A stretch of DNA of 64,000 bases, from NCBI GenBank assembly GCA_003478935.1, contig QUFP01000016.1, positions 1-64,000 of the forward strand. Direction: 5' to 3'. The position numbers were made by a program, and so were the translations under genes. The DNA is from Firmicutes bacterium AF25-13AC (GTDB lineage: Bacteria; Bacillota; Clostridia; Lachnospirales; Lachnospiraceae). This document shows positions 24,744-36,842 of this stretch, one piece after another. Within the stretch, counting starts at the first letter, position 1. The number at the start of each line of letters is the position of its first letter. The notes below the pieces were generated by a model. That model had not been told where the DNA came from. It worked only from the letters and a program-made list of their open reading frames with translations, and searched no databases.

Positions 24744-26340
24744 CTATTTTCTATACTTTGCCCTATATTCATTCGGTGTGCTGCCCACATAATCGCGAAA
24801 TGTCTTGCTAAAATAGGAAAAATTGCTGTATCCAACCTCCATCGCAATTTTACTGATTGGATCTGTAGATTCCCTTAGAAGTTTTGCTGCCTTTTCCATG
24901 CGCCGTCTTGCAATATATACAGGCAGTGTCTGTCCAGTCTCCCTGATAAAAAGTCTCGTTATATAATCCTCTGACAGATACACCTGTCCTGCCAGAACAG
25001 AACGCGTCAATTCACCGCCTAAATTTTCTTCAATATATCTTTTTAATTTGGCAATGGTTGCCTCCGCCTTGTCTTCTGTTTTATGCAGACTATCCAGCTT
25101 TTTCCAGACAGTTTCAATAAAATCAATACACCCCTGCTCGGAGCGGCGTGCCAGAAAGCTCATTCGCTCATACTCCTGCCAGTCAAACAGTTCTTCAAAT
25201 GTCTCATTGTTGTCACGCAAAACTTTTAACAGCAAATCGCCCATATGCTTCACAAAGCGTCTTAAATCTGACAAGTACCAGCTTCCGCTCTCACAAGCAT
25301 GATCAACATAGGTAAGCATTTCCTGCATAACGTCCATGTAAGCTGTATTGTAAGATGAATCACCTGAAGCTGTACTCTTATGAAACATTTCCTGCCATTT
25401 CTCCCACGAGGCTCCGAATAGGAAATCTTTCGAAGTTCCCACGCCCGCTCCTCAATCATCAATCGTTTATTCGGAATTGCATGCTCGCGCATATCAGAAA
25501 TTATCCGAATTGCCTTTGCGATGCTTGCATATGGGCGCCTACTGTAATATAAAAGCAATAGCTATGCGCAGTCTGTTCATTTAACTCTTGCTGCATTTTT
25601 GACAGCTGCTCCTCAAGGCGATCATAATCGGCAAAATTTTTTAATACGAGAAGCCACTCGGCATCCTTATATGATACAGTCACGTCAAGATCAAGTTCCC
25701 GCAAATATTTCTCTGACACTGTACGCATACAATAATTATATAATGAAATGTCCTTTACCTTCTGACGCTCATCGCTGTTGTCGAGAAGCCCTGCAAGAAC
25801 AAGTGTAATTGGCTGCACAGATGGATAGAGTTCACTATATTGAGCATCTGATAAACTACTGGTGTTTGACGTACCAACACCATCAGAAAGTGCCTGCACC
25901 AACACCTTTTTCCACACTTCCTCACGTTGTTTCTTCTCCTGACTGTTCAGATTTGTATGCTCCTTTAACAGTTCATCACAGACTGTATTTAACTCCGCCT
26001 CAAGATCTTTATTGGAAATTGGTTTTAGCAGATAATTAACAGAACCTAATCGAAGCGCCTTCTGTGCATAAGTAAAGTTTGCATAGCTCGACAAAAAGAT
26101 GCATTTTATCTCCATCCCTTCCTCACGTATCCACTCTACAAGCTCAAGACCGCTTCCCATAGGCATATCCACATCACAAAGAAGAATATCTACCTTGTAT
26201 ACCTTTAAAATTCCCTTTGCCTCATGGATATTATTTGCAGTAAACACCATACCGATGCCAAGACTGTCCCAATTTAATGAATTTTTTGTTTTTTCTGTCA
26301 GAATCTGATCATCATCAACCAGCAGAATTGTCAGTCCCAT
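24744..26340 (-). CDS. YesN-type response regulator with AraC DNA-binding domain (two frameshifts)
   Basis: The first ~270 residues contain the receiver (LLVDDDQIL; phospho-Asp in DILLCDVDMP; Lys in YLLKPIS) and the linker domain. The frame then breaks near 25527-25532 and again at 25441-25446. A short middle stretch (IAKAIRIISDMREHAIPNKR) lies in a second frame. The last 232 residues (GTSKDFLFGASWEKWQ...) carry the AraC helix-turn-helix pair: LTRSVLAGQVYLSEDYITRL and ISKIAMEVGYSNFSYFSKTF. One missing G at each site (atGgca and gcGgtg) restores a ~530-residue protein of usual YesN length. Cognate partner of the YesM kinase; probable activator of the transporter and glycosidase genes. Confidence 0.85.
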
Positions 26341-26532
26341 ATTCTGTCTCCCTTCATTTTTCGCCGTTTTTTATACGCAAAAAAGCGCAGAATCTATTGC
26401 CATTATACAACATATCCTGCGCATAAGGGAAGTTTTTTCATCCCATTATAGATCATTTTTTACTCTCCGCGCATAGCTGCTTCAATATCCTCTAAATATT
26501 CAAAACCATATTTTTATTTACTGCACTTTCAC

Positions 26533-29562
<3,030 letters not shown>

Positions 29563-29622
29563 TTATCTTTATGCAAAAATAATTATCTGTTCCGAAAACA
29601 AACTCCCCCCTCGTTCTTTCGT

Positions 29623-29675
29623 CACAAATACGACCATTTGTGGGCAGTATATCACACTTAATTAGGATTTGACAA
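29623..29675 (-). promoter_or_regulatory. lacZ promoter with operator-like palindrome
   Basis: Minus strand TTGTCA (29675-29670), 18 bp, TATACT (29651-29646). Directly downstream cacaaat-acgacc-atttgtg (29623-29642) is a perfect 7-bp dyad in the position of a roadblock operator, suggesting repression by a LacI/GntR-type protein not encoded next to it. About 105 bp of leader follows before the lacZ ATG. Confidence 0.6.
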
Positions 29676-29754
29676 GTGGAAGGGTGCTGCAGCCAGCTCT
29701 GACTAGTAAACTTCTCGTTTTTCTTTTACTGAAATTTCCCACATCAGATTTCAA

Positions 29755-29789
29755 AAAGTTTAGGGGGCTAGTGAACTAACCAGCCCCCT
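29755..29789 (-). terminator. Terminator after the coiled-coil surface protein gene
   Basis: agggggct (29762-29769) pairs with agccccct (29782-29789) over a 12-base loop; on the minus strand a T-rich tail (aaactttttg) follows. It ends the coiled-coil gene before the lacZ promoter region. Confidence 0.75.
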
Positions 29790-29806
29790 GAAGATGGAAA
29801 AAAAGT

Positions 29807-32800
29807 TTAAATACGCTTGAATTTTAACGCCAGCCAGATGAGAAGCATGCCGCCTGCTCCTGCTAATCCCAATCCAAATAGCATACTGTAATCCTCAATT
29901 CCGAGAACAACATCTTTTATTTGGCTTTCTTCCTGACTGGAGCTTGGCGTCTGGCTCTGGGTTTGAGTCTGAGCCTGTGATTCCTGTGAGGTTGATGGCG
30001 ATGTCTGTTCTTCGCTGGATTCTTCAGATGAGCTGCTTTCTTCTTCGCTCGTCTCCTGTTCTTTTAAGAAGGAATCATATATCTCCTGTGCAATTGCTTC
30101 GTCTGCCAGCGCGACAGCATACTCCTGTTTTGCTTTCGTCACTGCTGCACATAACTGACTGTACCATTCCTGTGCCGTTTCCGCTGTATCATCTGCTGCC
30201 TTTTGATTTTTCTTTGCCTGCATATATGCCCGAATCAACTCATTTAGTCTGACGAAACGTTCATCTGCTTCTTCCAGAGACAGATCAAATTCCTGTCCAT
30301 TCTCCCAATCGCAGGATGCAAGTGCCTGCAGATTTACTTTCCATTGTGCAGCCAGTGCCTGTTTTTCATTCCACATTTGCAAAGCGGTGTCTGCTTCACT
30401 TTGTGCCTTTTTGCAGGCATCTTCTGCTACTGCAGAATCTTCCTTCGCCTGTTCGAATTCTCGCTTTGCCTGCTCATTTGCTTCAAAGCACTGCAGAACA
30501 GACTCTTTGGTCTTTGCAGCTGAATCTGCCGCATCCTTCGCTGTTTGAAGCGCCTGCTGTTTTTGCTGAAGTGTTGTATCTTTTGCTGCAGCCTCTTTTT
30601 CTGCGCTAGTCTCGACATCAGTTGCCTGTGTCAGCTTTACATTTGCATTGTCCAATGCCGTCTGTTTTTCATCAAGCTGCTGTTTTGCTTCTAATGTCTG
30701 TTGACCATTGAGCTTATTTTTTTTGACTGCCTCATCATAGTCTTCGTCTGCAGCTTTTTTCCTATCAGCACAATTTTGCAGCAATTCTTGTGCTGAGGTA
30801 AGCTGTTTCTGTACAGCTGCCAGCTCATCATTTGCTGCCTCCAATGCTTTCTTTGCTTCCTCTGCATTCGTGTTCGCCTGATCGACATCTGCCTGCGTCA
30901 GCTCACCATTTTGAGCAATTGCTTCATCATATTTTTTCTGGGCTTTGGAATGCTCCGTTTCGGCATCTGTTTTTTTCGCTTGTGCATCTTTAAGTGCTGC
31001 ATCGGCAGCTTCCTTTTTTGACTGCGCTGCCGATTCCTCATCATTTGCTGCCTGCAGTTCGCTTTCAAATTGCGTCTTGTTCTCAGAAAATCCCTGCTCC
31101 ACTGCTTCTTTTGCTGCTGCTTTCTTTTGTTCTGCTGCCTCTTTTGCCGCGTCTGCATCCTGCACTGCTTTTTTAGCTTCCTGCTGATCCTGCGCTGCCG
31201 TAGTCTTTGCCTCTTTTGCCTTAATATAGGCGCGAATCAATTTATTTAAATTTGAAAAACGTTCGTCAGATTGTTCCAGTGCCGCATCAAATTCATATCC
31301 ATTTTCCCAGTCACACGATTGGACTGCCTGAAGCTTTTCGTTTAATGCCGCAACCGCCGCCTGTTTTTTCTTCCATGACTGCACCAACGCATCATACTCC
31401 GTCTGCGCTTTACTGCAGGCATCATCTGCCGCGGTAACATTTTTCTTGGCCTGCTCTAACGCAGACTTTGCCTGTTCATTTTCCTCAAACTTCTGTTTGA
31501 CAGACTGGTAGGTCTTAGCTGCCTCATCCGCTGCAGCCTGTGCATCCAAAAGATCCTGCTGCTTATTACTAAGCTCTGCTTCCTTGTTTTTCTTTTCACT
31601 TTCTGCCGACTTTACCGCGTCCTCTGCCTGTTTCAAAATTTTCAGTTGGCTCTCGATCACATTCAGTTCATCCTGCTTTGTCTGTAAGGCATTCTCTCTG
31701 TCTTTTAATTGAGTCTGACATTCGTTTACTTGCGTTTCCTGATCAGATTTCTGTGTCGTAAGCCCATCATACTTTGTTTGAGCCTCTTCGAAAGCAGCCT
31801 GCGCTTGTTTGGCCGCGGTCTCGGCTGACTGAAGCCTTTCATCTGCGTCGGCTTGCATTTTCTTCAGAGACGCTAAATTAGCGTTCACAGTTTCCAAATT
31901 ATCTTCCCACGAATTTTTTTCTTTCGTAAGCTTATTATACTCTTTCATGTAAGCATCAAGCTGGTTCTGGCTAGCATCACGACTTGCCTGAGTATCAGCG
32001 AGTTGTGCCTCTAGATATTCACGTTCTGGTTGGGAGACCCATTCTTCCTGCAACATGCCTTTTATTGTCATAATTTTTTTCTCTAAGGAATACAATGAAT
32101 TCTGTTCAGTTATGATTTTTTCCTCACACGCTTTCAAGCTCTGACTCAACGTGTTGATCTCTGTCTCACACTTAATTTTTCTGTCATCGCTATCCTTCTG
32201 CAAGTTCTCGACATTAGCTTTCTGATCCTGCGCATCTTTTAATTCATTATCCGCTGCTGTCTTTGCAGCTGTACTGGTTTCCAGCGCTTTCTGTGCACTG
32301 TTAAGCTGGTTTTGTACGTTTTCCAGTTCTTTCTGTGCTGCCTCTAAATTCTGCTGTGTTTGATCTTTATCTTTTTCAGCCTGCTCTACATTTTTCTGAG
32401 CAGTCGTTTTTTTACTTTCTGCATCCTGCAGTGCCTGTGCGCCCCCCAGATTATCAAACTCCTGTTTTGCAGTCTCCAATGCCTGTTTTGCTGCATCGGC
32501 TGCTTTCTGCGCGGATTCTACCTGACTCTCCTGCTCTGTCACCGCATTTTTTGCTTCCTCTGCATCCGTGTTCGCCTGATCGACATCTGCCTGCGTCAGC
32601 TCACCATTTTTAACAATTGTTTCATCATATTTTTTCTGTGCCTCAGAAAGACTTGTCTGTGCCTTCAATTTTTTCGTCTGTGCATCATTAAGTGCTGCAT
32701 CGGCAGCTTCCTTTTTTGACTGCGCTGCCGATTCCTCATCATTTGCTGCCTGCAGTTCGCTTTCAAATTGCGTCTTGTTCTCAGAAAATCCATGCTCCAC

Positions 32801-34123
32801 TGCTTCTTTTGCTGCTGCTTTCTTTTGTTCTGCTGCCGCTTTTGCCGTGTCTGCATTCTGCACTGCTTTTTTAGCTTCCTGCAGATCCTGCGCTGCCGCA
32901 GTCTCCGCCTCTTTTGCCTGAATATAGGTGCGAATCAATTTGTTTAAATTTGAAAAACGTTCGTCAGATTGTTCCAGTGCCGCATCAAATTCGTCTCCAT
33001 TTTCCCAGTCACACGATTGGGCTGCCTTAAGCTTTTCGTTTAATGCCGCACCCTCCGCCTGTTTTTCCTTCCATGCCTGCACCAACGCATCATACTCCGT
33101 CTGCGCTTTACTGCAGGCATCATCTGCCACGGTAACATTTTTCTTGGCCTGCTCTAACTCAGACTTTGCCTGTTCATTTTCCTCAAGCTTCTGTTTGACA
33201 GACTGGTAGGTCTTAGCTGCCTCATCCGCTGCAGCCTGTGCATCCAAAAGATCCTGCTGCTTTTTGGATTGCTGTACCTTCAAATCATCCGCTGCAGACT
33301 TGGCTTCATCAAATTTCTTCTGTGCGTTTTGGGCTGCTTCCTGAGCAGATTTTACATTGCTGTCGGACTGGGATGACTTCTCTGCTTCCTGTAAATAAGT
33401 CTGCTTAGCTGTATCCCTTTCTTCTTTTGCCTTCTGCACATCTGCTTCTGCCTGTGCTCTCTTTTTCTCTGCGTCATCCAAAGCCTGTTTTGCTGCATCG
33501 GCTTCTTTCTGTGCGGATTCTACCTGACACTCCTGCTCTGTCACCGCATTTTTTGCTTCCTCTGCATCCGTGTTCGCCTGATCGACATCTGCCTGCGTCA
33601 GCTCACCATTTTGAGCAATTGCTTCATCATATTTTTTCTTGGCCTCAGAAAGACTTGTCTGGGCCTTCGCTTTTTTCGTCTGTGCATCTTTAAGTGCTGC
33701 ATCGGCAGCTTCCTTTTTTAACTGCGCTGCCGATTCCTCATCATTTGCTGCCTGCAGTTCGCTTTCAAATTGCATCTTGTTCTCAGATAATCCCTGCTCC
33801 ACTGCTTCTTTTGCTGCTGCTTCCTTTTGTACTGCTTCCGTTTGTGCCGCCTCTGCATCGGCCTTGACTTTCTGTGCGTCTTTTACTTCCTGATCTGCTT
33901 TTTCCATCGCTGATTGTGCCTGACGTGTATTTTCCTTTGCCTGATCAAGATTTGCCTTCGCCTCCTCCAGACTTTGCGCTGCTTGTGTTGTCTGACTGTT
34001 TACTTTTACCTCCTTTTCCTGCGCTTCTGTCTCAACGGTCTGCTCTGCTGGTGCATTCTGTATTATTGTGTTCACAAAAAGCATCGCCACTACTGCCGGT
34101 GTCATAAATCGTCTTCTTCTCAT
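29807..34123 (-). CDS. Giant coiled-coil repeat surface protein with C-terminal membrane anchor
   Basis: The start MRRRRFMTPAVV at 34123 is chosen (GGGAGGAAAC before ATG). 1,438 residues. A signal-like segment (MTPAVVAMLFVNTIIQNAPA) precedes ~1,330 residues of Ala/Glu/Lys/Gln-rich heptad sequence with almost no Pro or Gly, i.e. a very long coiled coil. Large internal duplications are visible: AAAKEAVEQG-F-SENKTQFESELQ recurs three times, and WENG-EFDAALEQSDERF three times (the last diverged). The end is a Ser/Glu/Gln-rich stalk, a hydrophobic helix (YSMLFGLGLAGAGGMLLIWLAL) and KFKRI, an LPXTG-less sortase-like tail. Expected to span the wall as a fibre. Function unknown; adhesin or structural roles are possible. 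Confidence 0.85.
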   Translation of the reverse strand: MRRRRFMTPAVVAMLFVNTIIQNAPAEQTVETEAQEKEVKVNSQTTQAAQSLEEAKANLDQAKENTRQAQSAMEKADQEVKDAQKVKADAEAAQTEAVQKEAAAKEAVEQGLSENKMQFESELQAANDEESAAQLKKEAADAALKDAQTKKAKAQTSLSEAKKKYDEAIAQNGELTQADVDQANTDAEEAKNAVTEQECQVESAQKEADAAKQALDDAEKKRAQAEADVQKAKEERDTAKQTYLQEAEKSSQSDSNVKSAQEAAQNAQKKFDEAKSAADDLKVQQSKKQQDLLDAQAAADEAAKTYQSVKQKLEENEQAKSELEQAKKNVTVADDACSKAQTEYDALVQAWKEKQAEGAALNEKLKAAQSCDWENGDEFDAALEQSDERFSNLNKLIRTYIQAKEAETAAAQDLQEAKKAVQNADTAKAAAEQKKAAAKEAVEHGFSENKTQFESELQAANDEESAAQSKKEAADAALNDAQTKKLKAQTSLSEAQKKYDETIVKNGELTQADVDQANTDAEEAKNAVTEQESQVESAQKAADAAKQALETAKQEFDNLGGAQALQDAESKKTTAQKNVEQAEKDKDQTQQNLEAAQKELENVQNQLNSAQKALETSTAAKTAADNELKDAQDQKANVENLQKDSDDRKIKCETEINTLSQSLKACEEKIITEQNSLYSLEKKIMTIKGMLQEEWVSQPEREYLEAQLADTQASRDASQNQLDAYMKEYNKLTKEKNSWEDNLETVNANLASLKKMQADADERLQSAETAAKQAQAAFEEAQTKYDGLTTQKSDQETQVNECQTQLKDRENALQTKQDELNVIESQLKILKQAEDAVKSAESEKKNKEAELSNKQQDLLDAQAAADEAAKTYQSVKQKFEENEQAKSALEQAKKNVTAADDACSKAQTEYDALVQSWKKKQAAVAALNEKLQAVQSCDWENGYEFDAALEQSDERFSNLNKLIRAYIKAKEAKTTAAQDQQEAKKAVQDADAAKEAAEQKKAAAKEAVEQGFSENKTQFESELQAANDEESAAQSKKEAADAALKDAQAKKTDAETEHSKAQKKYDEAIAQNGELTQADVDQANTNAEEAKKALEAANDELAAVQKQLTSAQELLQNCADRKKAADEDYDEAVKKNKLNGQQTLEAKQQLDEKQTALDNANVKLTQATDVETSAEKEAAAKDTTLQQKQQALQTAKDAADSAAKTKESVLQCFEANEQAKREFEQAKEDSAVAEDACKKAQSEADTALQMWNEKQALAAQWKVNLQALASCDWENGQEFDLSLEEADERFVRLNELIRAYMQAKKNQKAADDTAETAQEWYSQLCAAVTKAKQEYAVALADEAIAQEIYDSFLKEQETSEEESSSSEESSEEQTSPSTSQESQAQTQTQSQTPSSSQEESQIKDVVLGIEDYSMLFGLGLAGAGGMLLIWLALKFKRI

Positions 34124-34272
34124 TTTGTTTCCTCCCATCTTTCTGTTAAATCCAAATCTGTACATTTGCCTCTGCCAAATCAAATTCTTCAAACTATTTC
34201 GTTCTATATTTTAATATACCATATCTTTTCCCTTTTAAGAACAGTCATTTTACAATAAAAATGACCCCCCAT

Positions 34273-34313
34273 ATTCATTTACTTTAACGTTTTCGAACCG
34301 TTAAAAAATGAAT
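34273..34313. promoter_or_regulatory. Composite hairpin between HD-GNAT and coiled-coil genes
   Basis: attcattt (34273-34280) and tttaacg (34283-34289) are mirrored by cgttaaa (34299-34305) and aaatgaat (34306-34313). The centre contains ttcgaa. It lies 115 bp after the HD-GNAT stop and 150 bp before the coiled-coil start. It may be a terminator for the first or an operator for the second. Nothing else was recognised in this 305-bp gap. Confidence 0.45.
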
Positions 34314-34428
34314 CATGGCCTATTATTTTCGCGTTTTTCCTTTATTTTCCGCGATTTTTATTTTTTCTCATCTATATTTCCAAATTTGGAAAATTGTATT
34401 TTGCAGCAACAGAAAAATGGGTGATTTT

Positions 34429-35469
34429 TTATAATTTCTTTTCCATACATACAAAGTGCTTTTCAAACAGCTCGCACTCCCCGACTAGAACAAATCCAAG
34501 ATCGCTATAGCACTTGAGCGCTACTTTATGATTATCACGCACAAGTATATGAACACTCTTTTTGTTCTGCTCACGAAGCACGGCAAATACGTGTTCCATC
34601 ATCATTTTTGCAATGCCCTGTCCCTGCAAATCTTTTCTGACACACACGCGTGCCACCTCTGCTGACGGCTGAAAATCCTTGCTCCAACAATCAAGCTTAT
34701 CCACTTCTTCGTCGTGATCAATTGAAATGGCCGAAATGATTTCTCCCTTTTGATTTTTCATGACAAACAGGCTGTCATGTGCAATATCAAACTCAATATT
34801 TTCCATGGAAGGATAATATTCATTCCAGTTTGCTGCGCCGCCTATCATTGAGCGATACAGCTTTAGAAGTTCATCTTTGTCGGATTCTTCTGCCAGCGTA
34901 ATATTTCTTCCTGCCGCAATAATCTTATCCACAGTTTCCTGTCTGATACATTCGCGCAGATGTTTGATATATGGATGAAACTGAGACTTGTCAATTCCAT
35001 AATTCTTTGTCAGCTCATACTCATGCGGTTCCCAGGTCTTAAGATCTGACTCGTTATGAGACAATGCACCCTCCATGTTGTCGAGTGCCTTGTAGATCTT
35101 TGCCTCTAGTGTTTTTAGCTCACTCATCTCCTGATAAAGTGTCCACATCTTATCATTAAGTGGCTCCGGAAGTGTCGCTATCCACTGATAAAGCAGATTT
35201 TCCTCTGTTTCTTCATCGGCCTCTGTCTTTTTAAAACACGGAATATCACCTGTAAAACATTCACCCAAATCATGAATAAGACACATCTTAATTACTTTAT
35301 TAATATCCACTTCTGGAAATTCATCTTCCATCCAATATGCCATCAGTGCCACTCGCCAGCAATGCTCTGCTACACTTTCCTTCCTGTCATCTGATGTGTA
35401 GCAATGACGCATCGTTCTTTTTAATTTCTCTACCGTGTGAAGTGCTTCTATTAATTTTTCTGCTTCCAT
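34429..35469 (-). CDS. HD-domain (YfbR/HDDC2-like) phosphohydrolase fused to GNAT acetyltransferase
   Basis: The ATG at 35469 is preferred (GGGAGA nine bases upstream); 346 residues. Residues ~1-185 are an HD domain: SVAEHCWRVALMAYWM gives the first His and CLIHDLGECFTGDIP the HD pair, with a later Asp in KALDNMEGAL, as in 5'-deoxynucleotidase/HDDC2 proteins. Residues ~195-346 are a GNAT fold with the acetyl-CoA motif VCVRKDLQGQGIAKMMMEHV and the ALKCYSDLGFVLVGE ending. Both domains look complete with key residues kept, so this is a true fusion and not a sequencing join. The first acts on nucleotide monophosphates in known relatives; the second's substrate is unknown. Single gene with its own transcription unit. 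Confidence 0.85.
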   Translation of the reverse strand: MEAEKLIEALHTVEKLKRTMRHCYTSDDRKESVAEHCWRVALMAYWMEDEFPEVDINKVIKMCLIHDLGECFTGDIPCFKKTEADEETEENLLYQWIATLPEPLNDKMWTLYQEMSELKTLEAKIYKALDNMEGALSHNESDLKTWEPHEYELTKNYGIDKSQFHPYIKHLRECIRQETVDKIIAAGRNITLAEESDKDELLKLYRSMIGGAANWNEYYPSMENIEFDIAHDSLFVMKNQKGEIISAISIDHDEEVDKLDCWSKDFQPSAEVARVCVRKDLQGQGIAKMMMEHVFAVLREQNKKSVHILVRDNHKVALKCYSDLGFVLVGECELFEKHFVCMEKKL

Positions 35470-35588
35470 ATTTTTCTGTCTCCCAGTTTTGATTTTTATC
35501 ACTTCCATTATCGCTCAAAATGCAAAAAAGTGGTAGGGTTTTTATATTATTTTTTACTCGTCAAAAAAACACAAAAAGAATATAAAAT

Positions 35589-35630
35589 TTGACATCGTTT
35601 TTTGATGAGCGATGTGGTATGGTGTACAGT
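35589..35630 (+). promoter_or_regulatory. Promoter of the GH43 gene
   Basis: TTGACA at 35589-35594 lacks a good -10 at 17 bp (TATGGT is 23 bp away). An alternative, TTGATG (35602-35607) with 17 bp to TACAGT (35625-35630), fits better. AAGGAGG (35682-35688) precedes the ATG at 35693. This is the only plus-strand transcription start between 14 and 49 kb that I can support. Confidence 0.45.
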
Positions 35631-35692
35631 AAAGAAAGCTATTTTTATCTAACAAAAATCAGCAAAGATATCATTTTTTAAGGAGGAACAAC

Positions 35693-36733
35693 ATGCGTTT
35701 TTATTGTAGTGATGACACAGTTGATCTGGAACAGTACCCGTATCATGTGAGAGATGTCCATATCAGCGACCCATTTATTCTGGCAGATCCAAAAAGCCGC
35801 TGCTACTACACTTATGTACAGTTTGCGGATACCAAACGTTTCCCAGATGTGGAAACTGACAAAGAACACGGTGTATTTTATGTACTTGAAAGTAAGGATT
35901 TGATTCACTGGTCAAAGCCACAGATTTGTTTTCGTCAAAATAATTTCTGGGCAGATAAGGATTATTGGGCACCAGAGGTTCATATCTGGAAAGGACGCTA
36001 TTATCTTTTCAGCTCATTTCGTGCAGATGGTCATTACCGCAAATGTCAGTGCTTAGTATCAGATTCACCAAAAGGACCATTTGAACCCATTCGTCAAGAA
36101 GCTGTTACACCAGATGGATGGCAGAGTCTTGATGGAACATTGTACGTTGACCGATCAGGCAAGCCTTGGATGGTATTTTGTCATGAGTGGCTTCAGGTTG
36201 GTGATGGTCAAATTTGTGCCATACCAATGTCTGATGATTTGGGCGAAGCAATTGGTGATCCTGTCATTTTATTTAGAGCATCCGATGGCAAATGGAATGC
36301 TAAAGGCGCAAAAGAAGGCGGCTATGTGACAGACGGACCATTTTTGCATCGCCTTCCTGGCGGAAAACTTATTATGCTTTGGTCCAGCTTCACAGAAAAA
36401 GGCGCATATGCTGTAGGCTACGCGACAAGCCGTTTTGGTGATATTCTGGGGCCATGGGATCAGGAATCAGAACCACTGTATGCACTTGATGGCGGTCATG
36501 CAATGCTGTTTTATACCTTTGGCGGTCAGCTAATGATGGCATGCCACTGCCCAAATGATCACCCAAAGAAACGTATTCTTTTATTTGAAATGGAAGAAGA
36601 TGAAAATGGACTTCATGTCGTAAACGAAGTTACAGGGAACTGGTTTCATGCAGCGGGAGGCCCTGCCAAAGGCTGGGTTTATGAACAGCCATGTGTAGAA
36701 ATTCCTAGCTTTGCAAAAGATCCAAGAGGATAA
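35693..36733 (+). CDS. GH43-like glycoside hydrolase
   Basis: 346 residues, a single five-bladed beta-propeller, without signal peptide. The catalytic base Asp is in DVHISDPFI (residue 26). The WAPEVHIWKGRYYLF and SLDGTLYVDRSGKPWMVFCHEW blocks are typical of the family. At the position of the general acid, usually Glu in an EGP motif, this protein has VTDGPFLH (Asp, near 213). That is seen in some GH43 subfamilies but leaves substrate unclear. It could be an arabinofuranosidase, xylosidase or galactosidase. It is divergent from the HD-GNAT gene and convergent with the second transporter operon. Confidence 0.85.
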   Translation: MRFYCSDDTVDLEQYPYHVRDVHISDPFILADPKSRCYYTYVQFADTKRFPDVETDKEHGVFYVLESKDLIHWSKPQICFRQNNFWADKDYWAPEVHIWKGRYYLFSSFRADGHYRKCQCLVSDSPKGPFEPIRQEAVTPDGWQSLDGTLYVDRSGKPWMVFCHEWLQVGDGQICAIPMSDDLGEAIGDPVILFRASDGKWNAKGAKEGGYVTDGPFLHRLPGGKLIMLWSSFTEKGAYAVGYATSRFGDILGPWDQESEPLYALDGGHAMLFYTFGGQLMMACHCPNDHPKKRILLFEMEEDENGLHVVNEVTGNWFHAAGGPAKGWVYEQPCVEIPSFAKDPRG

Positions 36734-36752
36734 CACTATACGTCATTAAAAT

Positions 36753-36790
36753 ACCCGGAATATATTGCTGCTATACAATATATTCCGGGT
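36753..36790. terminator. Bidirectional terminator between GH43 and binding-protein genes
   Basis: acccggaatatattg (36753-36767) and caatatattccgggt (36776-36790) form a perfect 15-bp stem with an 8-base loop, followed on the plus strand by a T-rich tail (gtttattta). It lies between convergent genes. Confidence 0.8.
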
Positions 36791-36842
36791 GTTTATTTAG
36801 GCTTATGTCTTTTTAACTTGTAAATAACACTTTCATTTAAGC

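Noticed and set aside
26375..26425. Hairpin gcgcag...ctgcgc upstream of the YesN gene as terminator of lacZ
   Set aside because: The stem is only six bp with a ~25-base loop; it may instead overlap the regulator's -10 (TATAAT), so function is unclear.
30945..34107. Several plus-strand open frames opposite the coiled-coil gene
   Set aside because: They are antisense shadows of the repetitive Ala/Glu/Lys codons and repeat whenever the coiled-coil blocks repeat.
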